Assembly (NCBI RefSeq): GCF_018070075.1
Contig: NZ_JAGPXE010000004.1
Coordinates: forward strand, 1 to 64,000
DNA from: Saccharopolyspora endophytica
GTDB lineage: Bacteria > Actinomycetota > Actinomycetes > Mycobacteriales > Pseudonocardiaceae
Length of the DNA: 64,000 nt
Direction: 5' to 3'
Shown: one piece after another, positions 1-8,949 of the stretch
Numbering within the stretch: the stretch's first letter is position 1
How the letters are laid out: each line of letters opens with the position of its first letter
Made by a program: the position numbers and the translations under genes
Notes under the pieces: generated by a model
What the model was told of the DNA's origin: nothing
The model's database searches: none
What the model saw: the letters and a program-made list of their open reading frames with translations, nothing else

Positions 1-42
1 GAACCGGAGTCCCCTCCCGACCTCGACTCCCGCACCGGGTGA

Positions 43-112
43 CCCGATTTCAAGGGAAGTCCGGGTCCCGATCTCAGTGGAAATCGGAACCCGGACTTCA
101 GTGGAAATCGGG
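43..112. repeat. Nested inverted repeat at window edge
   Basis: Two 24-base arms (43-66 and 89-112) are inverted copies. The first 9 and last 10 bases of each arm match and a 5-base internal stretch does not. Between them, 67-88 forms a smaller hairpin built on CCGATCTC and GAAATCGG. The element lies just past the 3' end of the SulP gene. It could act as a transcription terminator or be a dispersed palindromic element like the others in this window. Its left neighbour is outside the window. Confidence 0.6.
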
Positions 113-133
113 TCGACGAAGGTGAGGGCCTTG

Positions 134-1639
134 TCAGCCGGCCTTGGCGGGCATGGCGACCTCGACGCTGCCGTTGTTGCGGCGGTGCTCGGCGACCCAG
201 TTCTCGACCGCCTGGTGGCAGGCGCGGTCCAGGTGGCGGACCGTGCTCAGGTCGAGGTGGACGTGCTTGCCCGTGGGCAGCTTCTCCAGGTGGTCGAGCA
301 GTCGGGGCAAGCGCAGGAACGTGGCGTTGCCGCCGAGCTCGACGTGAACCCGGTCCTCGCTGTGCTCGGCGTTGACCGACAGCCGGGAGACCTCGATCGC
401 GGTCTTGACGACCGCGACGGCCAGGCCCGTCAGGGTGCCGATGAGCAGGTCGGTGGCCACGATCGTCACCGCGGTCAGCACCAGCACGAACGCCTCGGAC
501 CGGTGCTCGCGCACCAGCTTGGCGACCGCCTGGATCTCCAGCAGCTTCCACCCGGCCTGGATCAGCAGCGCGGCCAGCACGGCGGTCGGGATGAACGCCA
601 GCAGACCGGGCAGCAGCACCACGAACAGCAGGAGCCAGAAGCCGTGCAGCACGCGGGACAGCTTCGTCTTCGCACCGGCCTGCACGTTGGCGGAGCTGCG
701 CACGATCACGGCGGTCATCGGCAGCGCGCCGAAGACGCCGCAGACGGCGTTGCCCGCGCCCTGCGCGACGAGTTCCTTGTTGTACTGCGTCTTCGGGCCG
801 TCGTGCATGCGGTCGACGGCGGCGGCGCTGAACAGGCTCTCCGCCGAGGCGATCAGCGCGAACGTGAGGATCGAGCCGAGCACCGCGAGGTTGACCGCGC
901 CGAAGTCGGTCAGCGCGGGCGGGTTCAGCGACGCCAGCAGCGAGCCGACCTCGATCTTCTTGACCGGCAGGGCCAGCAGCGCGGCCGCCGCGCTGGTGAG
1001 GACCACGGCGATCAGCGCGCCGGGAACCAGGTTCAGCGGTGCGGGCACGAACTTCTTCCAGCCGGTCATGACCAGCAGCGCCGCGATGGCGAGGCCGAGC
1101 CCGGCGATGCCCTCCGGCGTGGTCACCATCGCGGTGGCCAGTTCGCCCAGTCCGCCGAACTTCTCGAAGGTCGTGTCGGGCTGGGCCAGACCGCCGACCG
1201 GGTAGATCTGGCCGAGGATCAGCACCAGGCCGATACCGGCGAGCATGCCCTGCACGACCGAAGGCGAGATGGCTCGGAACCAGGTGCCCAGCCGGCTCAC
1301 GCCGAGCAGGATCTGCACCACACCGGCGCCGAGCACGATGATGCCGAGCATCCCGAGCCCGTGCTGGCTGACGGCCGAGGCCACCAGCACGGTCAGGCCC
1401 GCGGCCGGGCCGGAGACCTGCAGCGAGCTGCCGGGCAGCAGGCCGACGACCAGGCCACCGACGATGCCGGTGACGATGCCCAGCTCGACCGGAACACCGG
1501 ATGCGGCGGCCACGCCCACGCACAGCGGGACGGCCACCAGGAACACCACCAGGGAGGCGGCGAGGTCCGCGCCGAACGTCGGCGCGCCGGGCATTCGCCC
1601 GGTTCGTGGTTGCGACGTGTCTTCAATTTGCGTTGTCAC
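134..1639 (-). CDS. SulP family anion permease (bicarbonate/sulfate-type)
   Basis: A 501-residue membrane transporter of the SulP/SLC26 family. The N-terminal half has the family signature around SGPAAGL and about ten to twelve hydrophobic segments. The last 80 residues form a degenerate STAS-like cytoplasmic domain. I chose the GTG at 1639 because GGAGGG stands four bases upstream; an in-frame ATG at 1684 would add 15 residues without a good ribosome site. It begins 90 bases after a beta-carbonic anhydrase gene on the same strand. SulP-carbonic anhydrase pairing and fusion is known in bacteria and points to bicarbonate uptake, but sulfate cannot be excluded from sequence alone. Confidence 0.88.
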   Translation of the reverse strand: MTTQIEDTSQPRTGRMPGAPTFGADLAASLVVFLVAVPLCVGVAAASGVPVELGIVTGIVGGLVVGLLPGSSLQVSGPAAGLTVLVASAVSQHGLGMLGIIVLGAGVVQILLGVSRLGTWFRAISPSVVQGMLAGIGLVLILGQIYPVGGLAQPDTTFEKFGGLGELATAMVTTPEGIAGLGLAIAALLVMTGWKKFVPAPLNLVPGALIAVVLTSAAAALLALPVKKIEVGSLLASLNPPALTDFGAVNLAVLGSILTFALIASAESLFSAAAVDRMHDGPKTQYNKELVAQGAGNAVCGVFGALPMTAVIVRSSANVQAGAKTKLSRVLHGFWLLLFVVLLPGLLAFIPTAVLAALLIQAGWKLLEIQAVAKLVREHRSEAFVLVLTAVTIVATDLLIGTLTGLAVAVVKTAIEVSRLSVNAEHSEDRVHVELGGNATFLRLPRLLDHLEKLPTGKHVHLDLSTVRHLDRACHQAVENWVAEHRRNNGSVEVAMPAKAG

Positions 1640-1729
1640 GATGCCCTCCAGGGCGAAAACGGGAGCGGGCATCGATCCGGGCACCCTGCGCGGTGGGGCC
1701 CGGATCGATGCCGCGAGCGCGGGCTTTCT

Positions 1730-2326
1730 CTACAGCGGGAGGAAGTCCTCGTCCTCCGCGGAGTGCGGTGCGACGTAGACCAGGCCGGTGTCGATCTCGT
1801 AGAACCAGCCGTGCAGGCGCAGCCGCCCGGATTCGATCCGGTCGCGGATGAACGGGTATTCGCGCAGCACGTTCAGCTGCGACCGGAGGTGCCGTTTGCT
1901 CTCGGCGCGGACGGCGGTGTCCTCGGGTTCGGTGGCGACCTGGGCTTCGGTGCCCAGCCAGGTGCACAGCGCGGGCAGCTCGTCGAGCCCGCGGCCGGCG
2001 ATGGTCAGCGCGGTGACGGCGCCGCAGTGCGAGTGACCGCACACGATGATGTCGGGAATCCCCAGCTGCAGAACCGCGTACTCGATCGTGCCCATCTCAC
2101 TGGAACCGGAGTCCGGGGAGTATTTCGGCACCACGTTTCCGGCGGTCCGCAGTTCGAACAAGGTTCCTGGCTCAGCCCCGGTGATGTGCGACGGCGTCAC
2201 ACGGGAATCTGAACATCCGATGAACAGTGCGGAAGGTGTCTGGCCCGCGGCCAACTGCTCGCGCTGGTCCGCGGAAAGCAGGTTCGGATAGCGACGTGCG
2301 TGTTGCACGAAGTTTTCGAAGCTCAT
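1730..2326 (-). CDS. Beta-class carbonic anhydrase
   Basis: Interconverts CO2 and bicarbonate in the cytoplasm. The 198-residue protein has the beta-class zinc site: C38-x-D40-x-R42 in the motif GCSDSR, then H98 and C101 in GHSHCG. Length is normal for the family. The ATG at 2326 follows GGAG at a good distance; a longer reading frame upstream has no family similarity. It lies between a small secreted-protein gene (50 bases upstream) and the SulP permease (90 bases downstream), all on the minus strand, so the three probably form one transcript for inorganic carbon supply. Confidence 0.93.
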   Translation of the reverse strand: MSFENFVQHARRYPNLLSADQREQLAAGQTPSALFIGCSDSRVTPSHITGAEPGTLFELRTAGNVVPKYSPDSGSSEMGTIEYAVLQLGIPDIIVCGHSHCGAVTALTIAGRGLDELPALCTWLGTEAQVATEPEDTAVRAESKRHLRSQLNVLREYPFIRDRIESGRLRLHGWFYEIDTGLVYVAPHSAEDEDFLPL

Positions 2327-2376
2327 TTTCGTATCTCCGGGTCGAATCGGCTCGGAAAAAGCGGAAGCCGAGTCGA

Positions 2377-2757
2377 TCAGTGCCGCATGACCTGCAGCAT
2401 CGCCGGTGAATGTCTGAGCCTGCCGTGCGCGTGGTGCGCATCGGCCCCGGTGTTCGGGAACGCGGCGGAGCGGATGAGGATTTCGAAATCCGCCGCCATC
2501 CACCGGGACGAACCGAGCAGGAGGTCCCGGTCGTGCTCGTGGCGCATCTGGGTGCGCCGGTGCGTCGCCGGACTGGGCAGGCGTTCGCGGAGCTTCTCGC
2601 CGTCCCGGTGTTCCTTCGGGTCGGGTTTGTGCTCGTTGGTGGTGGCGCAGGTGGCCTGACCGGCCAGCGCCGCGTCAGTCGGCCCCAGGGCGGCGAGCAC
2701 GACCGCGAAGAGCAGGAAGAGTCCCACCCTCGTGATCTGCCATGCCGTGCCGCGCAC
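2377..2757 (-). CDS. Small secreted His-rich protein, function unknown
   Basis: The 126-residue product opens with a clear Sec signal peptide: a short basic start, a hydrophobic core of about 14 residues, and an ALA/G cleavage site near residue 32. The mature part is about 94 residues, hydrophilic, with one Cys and ten His, several clustered (AHHAH). The GTG start at 2757 is set by GGGGAGG five bases upstream and puts the signal peptide at the N-terminus. I do not recognise a family. Its place as first gene before carbonic anhydrase and SulP suggests an envelope role in the same system, possibly metal binding; that is inference. A plus-strand frame covers the same DNA but has no signal or ribosome site. 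Confidence 0.55.
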   Translation of the reverse strand: MRGTAWQITRVGLFLLFAVVLAALGPTDAALAGQATCATTNEHKPDPKEHRDGEKLRERLPSPATHRRTQMRHEHDRDLLLGSSRWMAADFEILIRSAAFPNTGADAHHAHGRLRHSPAMLQVMRH

Positions 2758-3095
2758 CGAATGCCTCCCCGAAAAAGAGCAGCGGATCCCCTTCCGGCGA
2801 CGCCGACGGTTGCGGGGTGAACGAGCGAAAGCGCTCGAACCCCACAATATCGGAAGCAGCACCTCCGCACGCAAGTCGCAGATCGGACGAATCTGCCGCG
2901 CAACAAATGAGAATTCCTTAATGCGGGAACCCGATGCCCACAATCACCCGGTCGTCGGGTCGACATCCCGCGCGCCACTACTTTCCGCGACATCAGACGT
3001 CACGGTGCGCACCTGAGATGTGATCGGCATAACCGCATCGAGGGACGGATCAGCAGCAATCTATTCACTTGCGAAACATCGCAGAAACGCGATTC
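2758..3095. other. Intergenic region upstream of the carbonic anhydrase unit
   Basis: About 340 bases without a credible gene, noticeably less GC-rich than its neighbours. It lies between the start of the secreted-protein gene and the 3' end of the GNAT gene and must hold the promoter of the secreted protein-carbonic anhydrase-SulP unit. I see no clear terminator or strong operator. Confidence 0.5.
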
Positions 3096-3818
3096 CTACC
3101 GAACGCGATAATGATATGCATGCGCGAGTATGAATCCGAGCGATTCGTAACGACTCCGCGCGACCGAGTTGTCGGTCTCGACTTGGAGGAACACCCGCTC
3201 GGCCGTCGCCCGACCGGCGCCTTCCCGCATCAGCGCGGCGGCCACGCCGCGTCGCCGCCACTCCGGGGCCGTGCGCATCCCGTAGACGCCGCACCAGCCG
3301 TCCGAGACGGCGAACAGGCCGACCCCGACCGGAACGCCCCGGTGCACGGCGGTGGCGAACGCGACGGGCGCCGGCACCCGGTCCAGGCTCGGCTCAGGCC
3401 GACCCCCGACCGCCGCCACAGCGTCCAGCCACCGCGATCCGGGCTCGGCGTCCAGCAGGACTTCGACGTCCGACACCGAGCAGGCCTGCAGCAGCGCCTC
3501 CCGATCGGCCCGCATGACCGTGGTCGGCGCGTCGGCCCGGTAGCCGCGAGCGGCCAGGAGCCCGTCCAGCTCCTCGTGCTCGTCGAGCGGGCTGACCTGC
3601 ACGATCGCCGGGCTCGAACGCTCGGCGTAGAAGCGCTCCGCGGCGTCGATCGCGGCTTCCGGGTCGTCGAGCGGACCGAGGGGCAGAGCCGAGTTCGAGC
3701 GGCGGCGGCCAAGCAGGTCGCAGTGCCGCAGCAGCCAGCCGTCGCGACGCACCACCGTCGAGGCGGGCCAGGTCGCCACCGCCGCGCGCTCGATCGCCCA
3801 GGTGTCGGGGTTCGTCAC
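3096..3818 (-). CDS. GNAT family N-acetyltransferase
   Basis: A 240-residue acetyltransferase. The C-terminal third has the GNAT acetyl-CoA loop (WRRRGVAAAL) and the closing motif with NSVARSRYESLGF. The N-terminal part has the RRRSNSALPL stretch found in Rv0428c-type actinobacterial GNAT proteins. The GTG start at 3818 overlaps the stop of the upstream phosphotransferase-like gene by four bases (GTGA), so the two are translationally coupled. The acceptor substrate is unknown. Confidence 0.85.
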   Translation of the reverse strand: MTNPDTWAIERAAVATWPASTVVRRDGWLLRHCDLLGRRRSNSALPLGPLDDPEAAIDAAERFYAERSSPAIVQVSPLDEHEELDGLLAARGYRADAPTTVMRADREALLQACSVSDVEVLLDAEPGSRWLDAVAAVGGRPEPSLDRVPAPVAFATAVHRGVPVGVGLFAVSDGWCGVYGMRTAPEWRRRGVAAALMREGAGRATAERVFLQVETDNSVARSRYESLGFILAHAYHYRVR

Positions 3819-5029
3819 TCCGTGCGGAACGCCGGGTAGGGCTGCAGGTGCAACGCGCCCGCCCCGAAGCGGTCCACCAGAGCGTCGATGACGGTGTCGG
3901 CGAACTCCGCGACGTCGGACAGCTGCGCGTCCTGCGCGTCGGAGCGCAGGTGCCGCCAGCGGTCCACCAGCGCGGTGCTGCGGCGCGGCGACGGCTGGTG
4001 CAGGTCGATCGGCCGGTCGTGCTCGCCGGTGCGCGGCAGGAACCACCACGTCGACACCCACACCCACAGCAGCTGGGCGTTGAACAGCCTGGGCAGCAGC
4101 ACCTCGTCGGAGTCCAGCTCCGGCCACACCTCGGCGATCTCCGAGCGCCAGGTCGCGAGCATGCTCTGCGCCAGGTTGTCCGGTAACGCGTAGGAGCACC
4201 ACGAGGACGGGAACGGGTACTGCAGGTAGGCGGCGTCCATCGCGACGTCGCGCACGCAGCCCCACTCGAAGTCCAGGAAGCGAACTCCGCTGGATCCGGT
4301 GACGAGGCTGTTCTCCGGGCAGATGTCGGACGGGCTGAACGCCTGGTAGCGGCTGGAGCCCAGCTGCTCGGACGCGGCGGTGAGCCGCTCGACCAGCTCC
4401 GGCGGCGTGCGCACGCCGAGGATCTGGCTGAGCAGCTCGGGCAGCTCGCCGACCGAGGCGACGATGTCGTCGGCGACCGGGTCGGTCCAGGACTTGGCGC
4501 CCAGCCTGCGCATCAGCGCGTCGAAGTCGGCGGCGCAGCCGGCGGTGCTGCTGTGCAGGCGGCCCAGCGCCCGGGCCCACGCGAGCAGAGCGGTTTCGGC
4601 GGCGCGCGGGTCCTCGGCGAAGAGCACGTCGGCCAGCGTGGAGCCGCGGCCGAGGTCTTCGAGCACGAGCAGGCGCTCGTTGACGTCGTGCGCGATGAGT
4701 TCGGGGCTGACGCGCGCTTCCGGCGGCAGCGCCGTGGTCAGCTGGCAGCTGGCCGCCTCGTGCGCGAAGGGGTCGGTGCGCGCCTCCGGCGGGCACTCTC
4801 CGTAGTGCTTCACGACCACGGTGCGCGGCAGTTCGAACGGCGATTCGGCGATCCGCACCCGCAGCACGACCGAGCGGTCACTCCCGCCCAGGTCCTCCGC
4901 GTCGGCAAGCCGCACCGGAGCTCCGGTCCTCTTGCTCAGCACCGCTTCTGCGGTGGCGACCGTGTCGGTCGCCTCGGTGCTGGCCGGGACCCGGACCTCC
5001 GGGGGGCCGGTGGTGATCTCCACGCTCAT
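3815..5029 (-). CDS. Aminoglycoside phosphotransferase-like (APH/kinase-fold) protein
   Basis: A 404-residue protein of the APH/choline kinase fold. The nucleotide-binding strand (VVVKHYGE), the catalytic loop (SDICPEN, catalytic Asp235 and Asn240) and the metal-binding DFE motif (FLDFEWG) are visible. The His that normally stands two residues before the catalytic Asp (HGD) is replaced, reading P-S-D. The start codon follows GGAGACG. The gene is coupled by a four-base overlap to a GNAT gene, which suggests that they act together. Nothing here shows antibiotic resistance; the substrate is unknown. Confidence 0.8.
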   Translation of the reverse strand: MSVEITTGPPEVRVPASTEATDTVATAEAVLSKRTGAPVRLADAEDLGGSDRSVVLRVRIAESPFELPRTVVVKHYGECPPEARTDPFAHEAASCQLTTALPPEARVSPELIAHDVNERLLVLEDLGRGSTLADVLFAEDPRAAETALLAWARALGRLHSSTAGCAADFDALMRRLGAKSWTDPVADDIVASVGELPELLSQILGVRTPPELVERLTAASEQLGSSRYQAFSPSDICPENSLVTGSSGVRFLDFEWGCVRDVAMDAAYLQYPFPSSWCSYALPDNLAQSMLATWRSEIAEVWPELDSDEVLLPRLFNAQLLWVWVSTWWFLPRTGEHDRPIDLHQPSPRRSTALVDRWRHLRSDAQDAQLSDVAEFADTVIDALVDRFGAGALHLQPYPAFRTE

Positions 5030-5237
5030 CGTCTCCAGACACTACCCCCACAAACTGAACCTCTAGGGCCATGACCGGTCAAGTGACACCTGACCGGGCA
5101 TCCGCCGTGTGCGCTGCGTATTCACCCCTGAACTCCCCACGCGCACGGCTCCCTCAGACGTTGACGGAACCGGCCCTCGGCAACGTTGCACGGGTGGCGA
5201 ACTCCGATGCCGAATCGCTTCCCGCGCACATGAGTGA

Positions 5238-5274
5238 GCCCGGCCGAACGCGCGGATGACGCGCTCGGCCGGGC
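5238..5274. terminator. GC-rich hairpin downstream of aspS
   Basis: Fifteen-base arms (5238-5252 and 5260-5274) pair with one mismatch around a seven-base loop. The hairpin stands about 20 bases past the aspS stop codon. There is no U-run, as is common for actinobacterial terminators. Confidence 0.7.
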
Positions 5275-5295
5275 CACCACTCGATGGGAGCAACG

Positions 5296-7107
5296 TCAGC
5301 TCTGCGGCTCGACCGTCCCGGTCACGTCCTTCTCCGCGGCCTTGGCCTGCTTCGGCTTCGCGTCGATGCCGGCCTCCTTGCGCTGGGCGTCGGTGATCGG
5401 CGCCGGCGCGGCGGTCAGCGGGTCGAACCCGCCGCCGCTCTTCGGGAACGCGATGACGTCGCGCAGCGACTCGGCACCGGCCAGCAGCATGCAGATCCGG
5501 TCCCAGCCGAAGGCGATGCCGCCGTGCGGCGGGGCGCCGTACTTGAACGCCTCCAGCAGGAAGCCGAACTTCTCCTGCGCCTGGTCCTCGGTGATCCCCA
5601 GCAGCTCGAACACCCGCTCCTGCAGGTCCGGCCGGTGGATACGGATGGAGCCGCCGCCGATCTCGTTGCCGTTGCAGACGATGTCGTAGGCCCAGGCCAG
5701 CGCGTTCTCCGGGTCCTTCTCGAAGTTGTCGACCCAGTCGGCGTTCGGCGAGGTGAACGGGTGGTGCACCGCGGTCCACTTGCCGCTGCCGACGGCGACG
5801 TCGCCGGCCTCCATGTCCTCGACGGGCTCGAACATCGGCGCGTCGATGACCCACACGAACGACCACGCGTCGTGGTCGATGAGGCCGCAGCGCTCACCGA
5901 TCTCCAGGCGCGCGGCGCCCAGCAGCGCTCGCGCCGAGGACTTCGAGCCCGCGCCGAAGAACACGCAGTCGCCCGGGTTGGCGCCGACGGCCTTGGCGAG
6001 GCCCTCGCGCTCGGTCTCGGACAGGTTCTTGGCGACCGGACCGGAGAGCTCGCCGTTCTCGCCGACGAGCACGTAGGCCAGACCCTTGGCGCCGCGCTGC
6101 TTGGCCCACTCCTGCCAGGCGTCGAGCTGGCGGCGCGGCTGGTCGGCACCGCCGGGCATGACCACGGCACCCACGTAGGGCGCCTGGAACACGCGGAACG
6201 GCGTGTCGGAGAAGTACTCGGTCATCTCGGTGAGCTCGAGACCGAAGCGCAGGTCGGGCTTGTCGGTGCCGTAGCGGGCCATCGCCTCGGCGTAGGTCAT
6301 CCGCGGGATCGGGCGCGGGATCTCGTGGTCGACCAGCTTCCACAGGCCGGCCAGGATCTCCTCGCCGAGCTCGATGACGTCGTCCTGCTCGACGAAGCTC
6401 ATCTCGATGTCGAGCTGGGTGAACTCGGGCTGCCGGTCGGCGCGGAAGTCCTCGTCGCGGTAGCAGCGCGCGATCTGGAAGTAGCGCTCCATGCCGCCGA
6501 CCATCAGCAGCTGCTTGAACAGCTGCGGCGACTGCGGCAGCGCGTACCAGCTGCCGGGCTGCAGGCGGGCCGGGATCAGGAAGTCGCGGGCGCCCTCCGG
6601 GGTGGAGCGCGTCATCGTCGGCGTCTCGATCTCGACGAACTCGCGGCCGTGCAGCGTCTCGCGCGCGATGCGGTTGATGTCGCTGCGCATGCGCATGATC
6701 CGACCGGGCTCGCTGCGGCGCAGGTCCAGGTAGCGGTGCTTGAGGCGGATCTCCTCGCCGACTTCCAGGTGGTCGTCCAGCGGGAACGGCAGCGGGGCCG
6801 CTTCGCTGAGGACCTCCAGGTCGGTGGCGGTGACCTCGATGGCGCCGGTGGGGATCTCGGCGTTCTCGTTGCCCTCGGGGCGGACGATGACCTCGCCGGT
6901 GATCTTGATGCAGAACTCGGCGCGCAGCCGGTGAGCGCGCTCGGCCATCTCCCCTTCGCGGAAGACGACCTGGGAGACGCCGGAGGCGTCGCGCAGGTCG
7001 ATGAAGATGACCCCGCCGTGATCGCGACGGCGCGCCACCCACCCTGCGAGGGTGACGGTCTGCCCGGCATGACCGGCGCGGAGCGATCCGGCCTCGTGCG
7101 TGCGCAT
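5296..7107 (-). CDS. aspS: Aspartate--tRNA ligase
   Basis: Charges tRNA-Asp (and probably tRNA-Asn where Asp-tRNA-Asn is amidated). The 603-residue protein is the bacterial long form: an N-terminal OB-fold anticodon domain (about 1-105), a class II catalytic core with motif 2 around [19 protein letters not shown], a GAD insertion domain (about 300-420), and motif 3 [10 protein letters not shown] lysine- and alanine-rich C-terminal tail is typical of actinobacteria. I use the ATG at 7107; a GTG one codon upstream is possible. No asparaginyl-tRNA synthetase is seen in the window. A hairpin follows the gene. Confidence 0.97.
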   Translation of the reverse strand: MRTHEAGSLRAGHAGQTVTLAGWVARRRDHGGVIFIDLRDASGVSQVVFREGEMAERAHRLRAEFCIKITGEVIVRPEGNENAEIPTGAIEVTATDLEVLSEAAPLPFPLDDHLEVGEEIRLKHRYLDLRRSEPGRIMRMRSDINRIARETLHGREFVEIETPTMTRSTPEGARDFLIPARLQPGSWYALPQSPQLFKQLLMVGGMERYFQIARCYRDEDFRADRQPEFTQLDIEMSFVEQDDVIELGEEILAGLWKLVDHEIPRPIPRMTYAEAMARYGTDKPDLRFGLELTEMTEYFSDTPFRVFQAPYVGAVVMPGGADQPRRQLDAWQEWAKQRGAKGLAYVLVGENGELSGPVAKNLSETEREGLAKAVGANPGDCVFFGAGSKSSARALLGAARLEIGERCGLIDHDAWSFVWVIDAPMFEPVEDMEAGDVAVGSGKWTAVHHPFTSPNADWVDNFEKDPENALAWAYDIVCNGNEIGGGSIRIHRPDLQERVFELLGITEDQAQEKFGFLLEAFKYGAPPHGGIAFGWDRICMLLAGAESLRDVIAFPKSGGGFDPLTAAPAPITDAQRKEAGIDAKPKQAKAAEKDVTGTVEPQS

Positions 7108-7539
7108 CACGGGTACTCAGGCTCCTTCTTCCGCTTTTCGAGCGTTCGACTGCGTTGGCCGCTTCCCGCGTCGTGAGCAGGCGGGACGCGAGGTTCCAGG
7201 CTAGCCAACCTGCCCTGGGCGATCGCGGGCAGGGCGGCGGCCGGTCCTGCGATGTGAGCGGACCCGATCAGAGCCTCGACCTCGCCTCACCAGCATGACA
7301 GCCTGGTCCACACCTTTTTCCGAGTGATCGACAATTCGCGGTTTCTCGGACTGGATGCCCGGCGGAGTGAACCATTGTGGGCCGTTGCATACGTGTGGAA
7401 GAGAGGAACAACAAAACACAGGCATCGCCCGAGGTGGGCTACTCCTAAAGTGGGAGCCGCCTACCGGAACTCGGTCGTTGCGCAACAGTGACCCACTGAT
7501 TAGCGTAAGTTCGGAATTCGCCGGACACGAGGAGTAACG
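7108..7539. other. Divergent regulatory region between aspS and the HTH gene
   Basis: About 430 bases with no credible gene. It carries the promoters of aspS (leftward) and of the HTH regulator (rightward). The right end holds a good promoter match, listed separately. The remainder shows no convincing riboswitch, T-box or attenuator. Confidence 0.5.
7477..7506 (+). promoter_or_regulatory. Predicted promoter with a palindrome over the -35 box
   Basis: TTGCGC (7478-7483) and TAGCGT (7501-7506) are separated by 17 bases, a good match to the main actinobacterial sigma consensus. A perfect ten-base palindrome, GTTGCGCAAC (7477-7486), covers the -35 box. It could be an operator for self-control by the HTH protein encoded just downstream. 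Confidence 0.45.
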
Positions 7540-8637
7540 ATGACCGGCCCGAAAACCGAGGCCCGCCCGACCGCCCGCCCGGCCGTTCGCGGCATGCAGC
7601 AGGGCGCCCCGCAGGCCCACCCGACCCAGCAGCCACCCTCCCAGGCCACGAAGCCGCAACCGACGCAGCAGGCCAACGCGATCTCGGCCGAGCTGGCGGA
7701 ACTGCTTCGAACGGGCCCGTTCGAAGCCGCTCTGCGCACCGCGATCCGCTCCAGCCGCCTGAGCCTGGAGCGCATCCAGCACCGCCTGCGCGCCAGAGGC
7801 ACCCCTGTCAGCATCACGGCGCTGAGCTACTGGCAGTCCGGCCGCCGCCGCCCCGAGCGCCCCGATTCGCTGCTCGCGCTGGCCCAGCTGGAGCAGGTCC
7901 TGGGCGTTCCGGAGAGCTCCCTGTCCGCGCTGCTCGGTCCGCCGCGCCCGCGCGGCCGCACCCGGCAGGCGTCCGCCGAGGCACCGCCGCTGAGCGCGCT
8001 GTGGTCGGAGCACGAGTCGGCCGCGGAGCTGCTCACCAAGATCGACACCAACCACGACAGCAAGCTGACCCGCCTGTCGCACCACGACGTGGTGCACGTC
8101 GACCAGCACGGTGACCTGCGCAAAATCCGCACCCGCAAGCTGGTTCGGGCGGAGACCAACAACGCCGACCGCTGGGTGATCATGTTCGACGGCGCGTCGT
8201 CGGTGGCCACGCCGCCGATCATCCGCCCGATCCGCTCGTGCCGGCTGGGCCAGGTGCTCACCGACCACGCGCGCGATCTGGTGGTCGCCGAGCTGCTGTT
8301 CGACCACGCGCTGGCGCGGGGCGAGACGCTGCTGCTCGAATACGAGATCATCGATCCGCCGACCGGTCCGAACGAGGCCGAGCACAGCTTCTGCCGCCTC
8401 TTCCGGCTGCCGGTTCGCCAGTACGTGGTGGAGCTGCAGTTCGATCCGGCGCACCCGCCTGCGGGCTGCGAGAGCTACGTCGGCGATTCGTCGATGCAGG
8501 AGGCCGAGCAGCCCAAGCCGCTCCAGGTGGATCGATTCGGGCGCGCGCACGCGGTCGCGCTGGACTTCGGCATGGGAGTCTTCGGCGTCCGCTGGCAGCC
8601 CGAGCAGCAGAGCCAGGAGCTCCCGGAGACGGAGTAA
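7540..8637 (+). CDS. XRE-type helix-turn-helix regulator
   Basis: A 365-residue DNA-binding protein. The first 45 residues are rich in Pro, Gln and Ala and probably disordered. An HTH follows at about 60-130 (LSLERIQHRLRARGTPVSITALSYWQSGRRRPER), in the style of XRE proteins. The C-terminal 200 residues look like a ligand or interaction domain I cannot name. GAGGAG precedes the ATG at the right distance. It is transcribed away from aspS and followed by a strong terminator, so it is monocistronic. Its target genes are unknown. Confidence 0.75.
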   Translation: MTGPKTEARPTARPAVRGMQQGAPQAHPTQQPPSQATKPQPTQQANAISAELAELLRTGPFEAALRTAIRSSRLSLERIQHRLRARGTPVSITALSYWQSGRRRPERPDSLLALAQLEQVLGVPESSLSALLGPPRPRGRTRQASAEAPPLSALWSEHESAAELLTKIDTNHDSKLTRLSHHDVVHVDQHGDLRKIRTRKLVRAETNNADRWVIMFDGASSVATPPIIRPIRSCRLGQVLTDHARDLVVAELLFDHALARGETLLLEYEIIDPPTGPNEAEHSFCRLFRLPVRQYVVELQFDPAHPPAGCESYVGDSSMQEAEQPKPLQVDRFGRAHAVALDFGMGVFGVRWQPEQQSQELPETE

Positions 8638-8831
8638 CCCGGTCCAGCGACCTGGTTCACCCACCCCTCTGCACGCGCCGTAACGAAGACGCGAACAATT
8701 CAAGAAACCGCGAAAGCTCCCGATCAGCGCGTCTTAGCATTCGAGAAACAATGGTCGGGCGCGCTCGACCACAAAAGAATTCCGGATTTCGGCTGCTTGC
8801 GGCAAAAGCACCGATCTTTTCCGACAATCGC

Positions 8832-8871
8832 GAGGAGGCCGAGTCGGCGCAGGCTCGGCCTCCTCCTCTTT
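8832..8871 (+). terminator. Rho-independent terminator of the HTH gene
   Basis: A perfect 12-base-pair stem (8832-8843 with 8854-8865) closes a ten-base loop and is followed by CTCTTT. It is one of the few stems here with a T-containing tail. Confidence 0.85.
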
Positions 8872-8905
8872 GGCCGGGGCGTGACCGTTCGGTGAACGTC
8901 CGCCA

Positions 8906-8921
8906 ACTTGTCCATACAAGT
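8906..8921. promoter_or_regulatory. GntR-type operator, copy 1
   Basis: ACTTGTCCATACAAGT is an inverted repeat of ACTTGT and ACAAGT. Fifteen of its 16 bases match the site at 10998-11013 between the GntR and FAD oxidase genes. It lies 29 bases before the dehydrogenase start, so it probably overlaps that gene's promoter. This links the dehydrogenase to the phosphonate regulon although the GntR gene lies between them on the other strand. Confidence 0.7.
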
Positions 8922-8949
8922 GGCCGTCGTGGCTGGCAGGATGCCGGGC

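Larger units (their letters stand above)
8638..8949. other. Intergenic region: terminator, then operator for the phosphonate locus
   Basis: About 310 bases without a gene. It holds the terminator of the HTH gene (8832-8871) and a palindromic operator-like site (8906-8921) in front of the alcohol dehydrogenase gene. Bases 8640-8820 are relatively AT-rich and show no gene. Confidence 0.6.

Noticed and set aside
2410-2820. Plus-strand frame overlapping the small secreted-protein gene
   Set aside because: It has no ribosome site or recognisable domain, whereas the minus frame has GGGGAGG and a clear signal peptide.
3815-5029. Aminoglycoside resistance gene
   Set aside because: Only the kinase fold is supported. 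Sequence features of known resistance enzymes are absent and the catalytic loop is altered.
5071-5259. Short plus-strand gene between the APH-like gene and aspS
   Set aside because: The 62-codon frame has no ribosome site and no recognisable product, and runs into the terminator hairpin of aspS.
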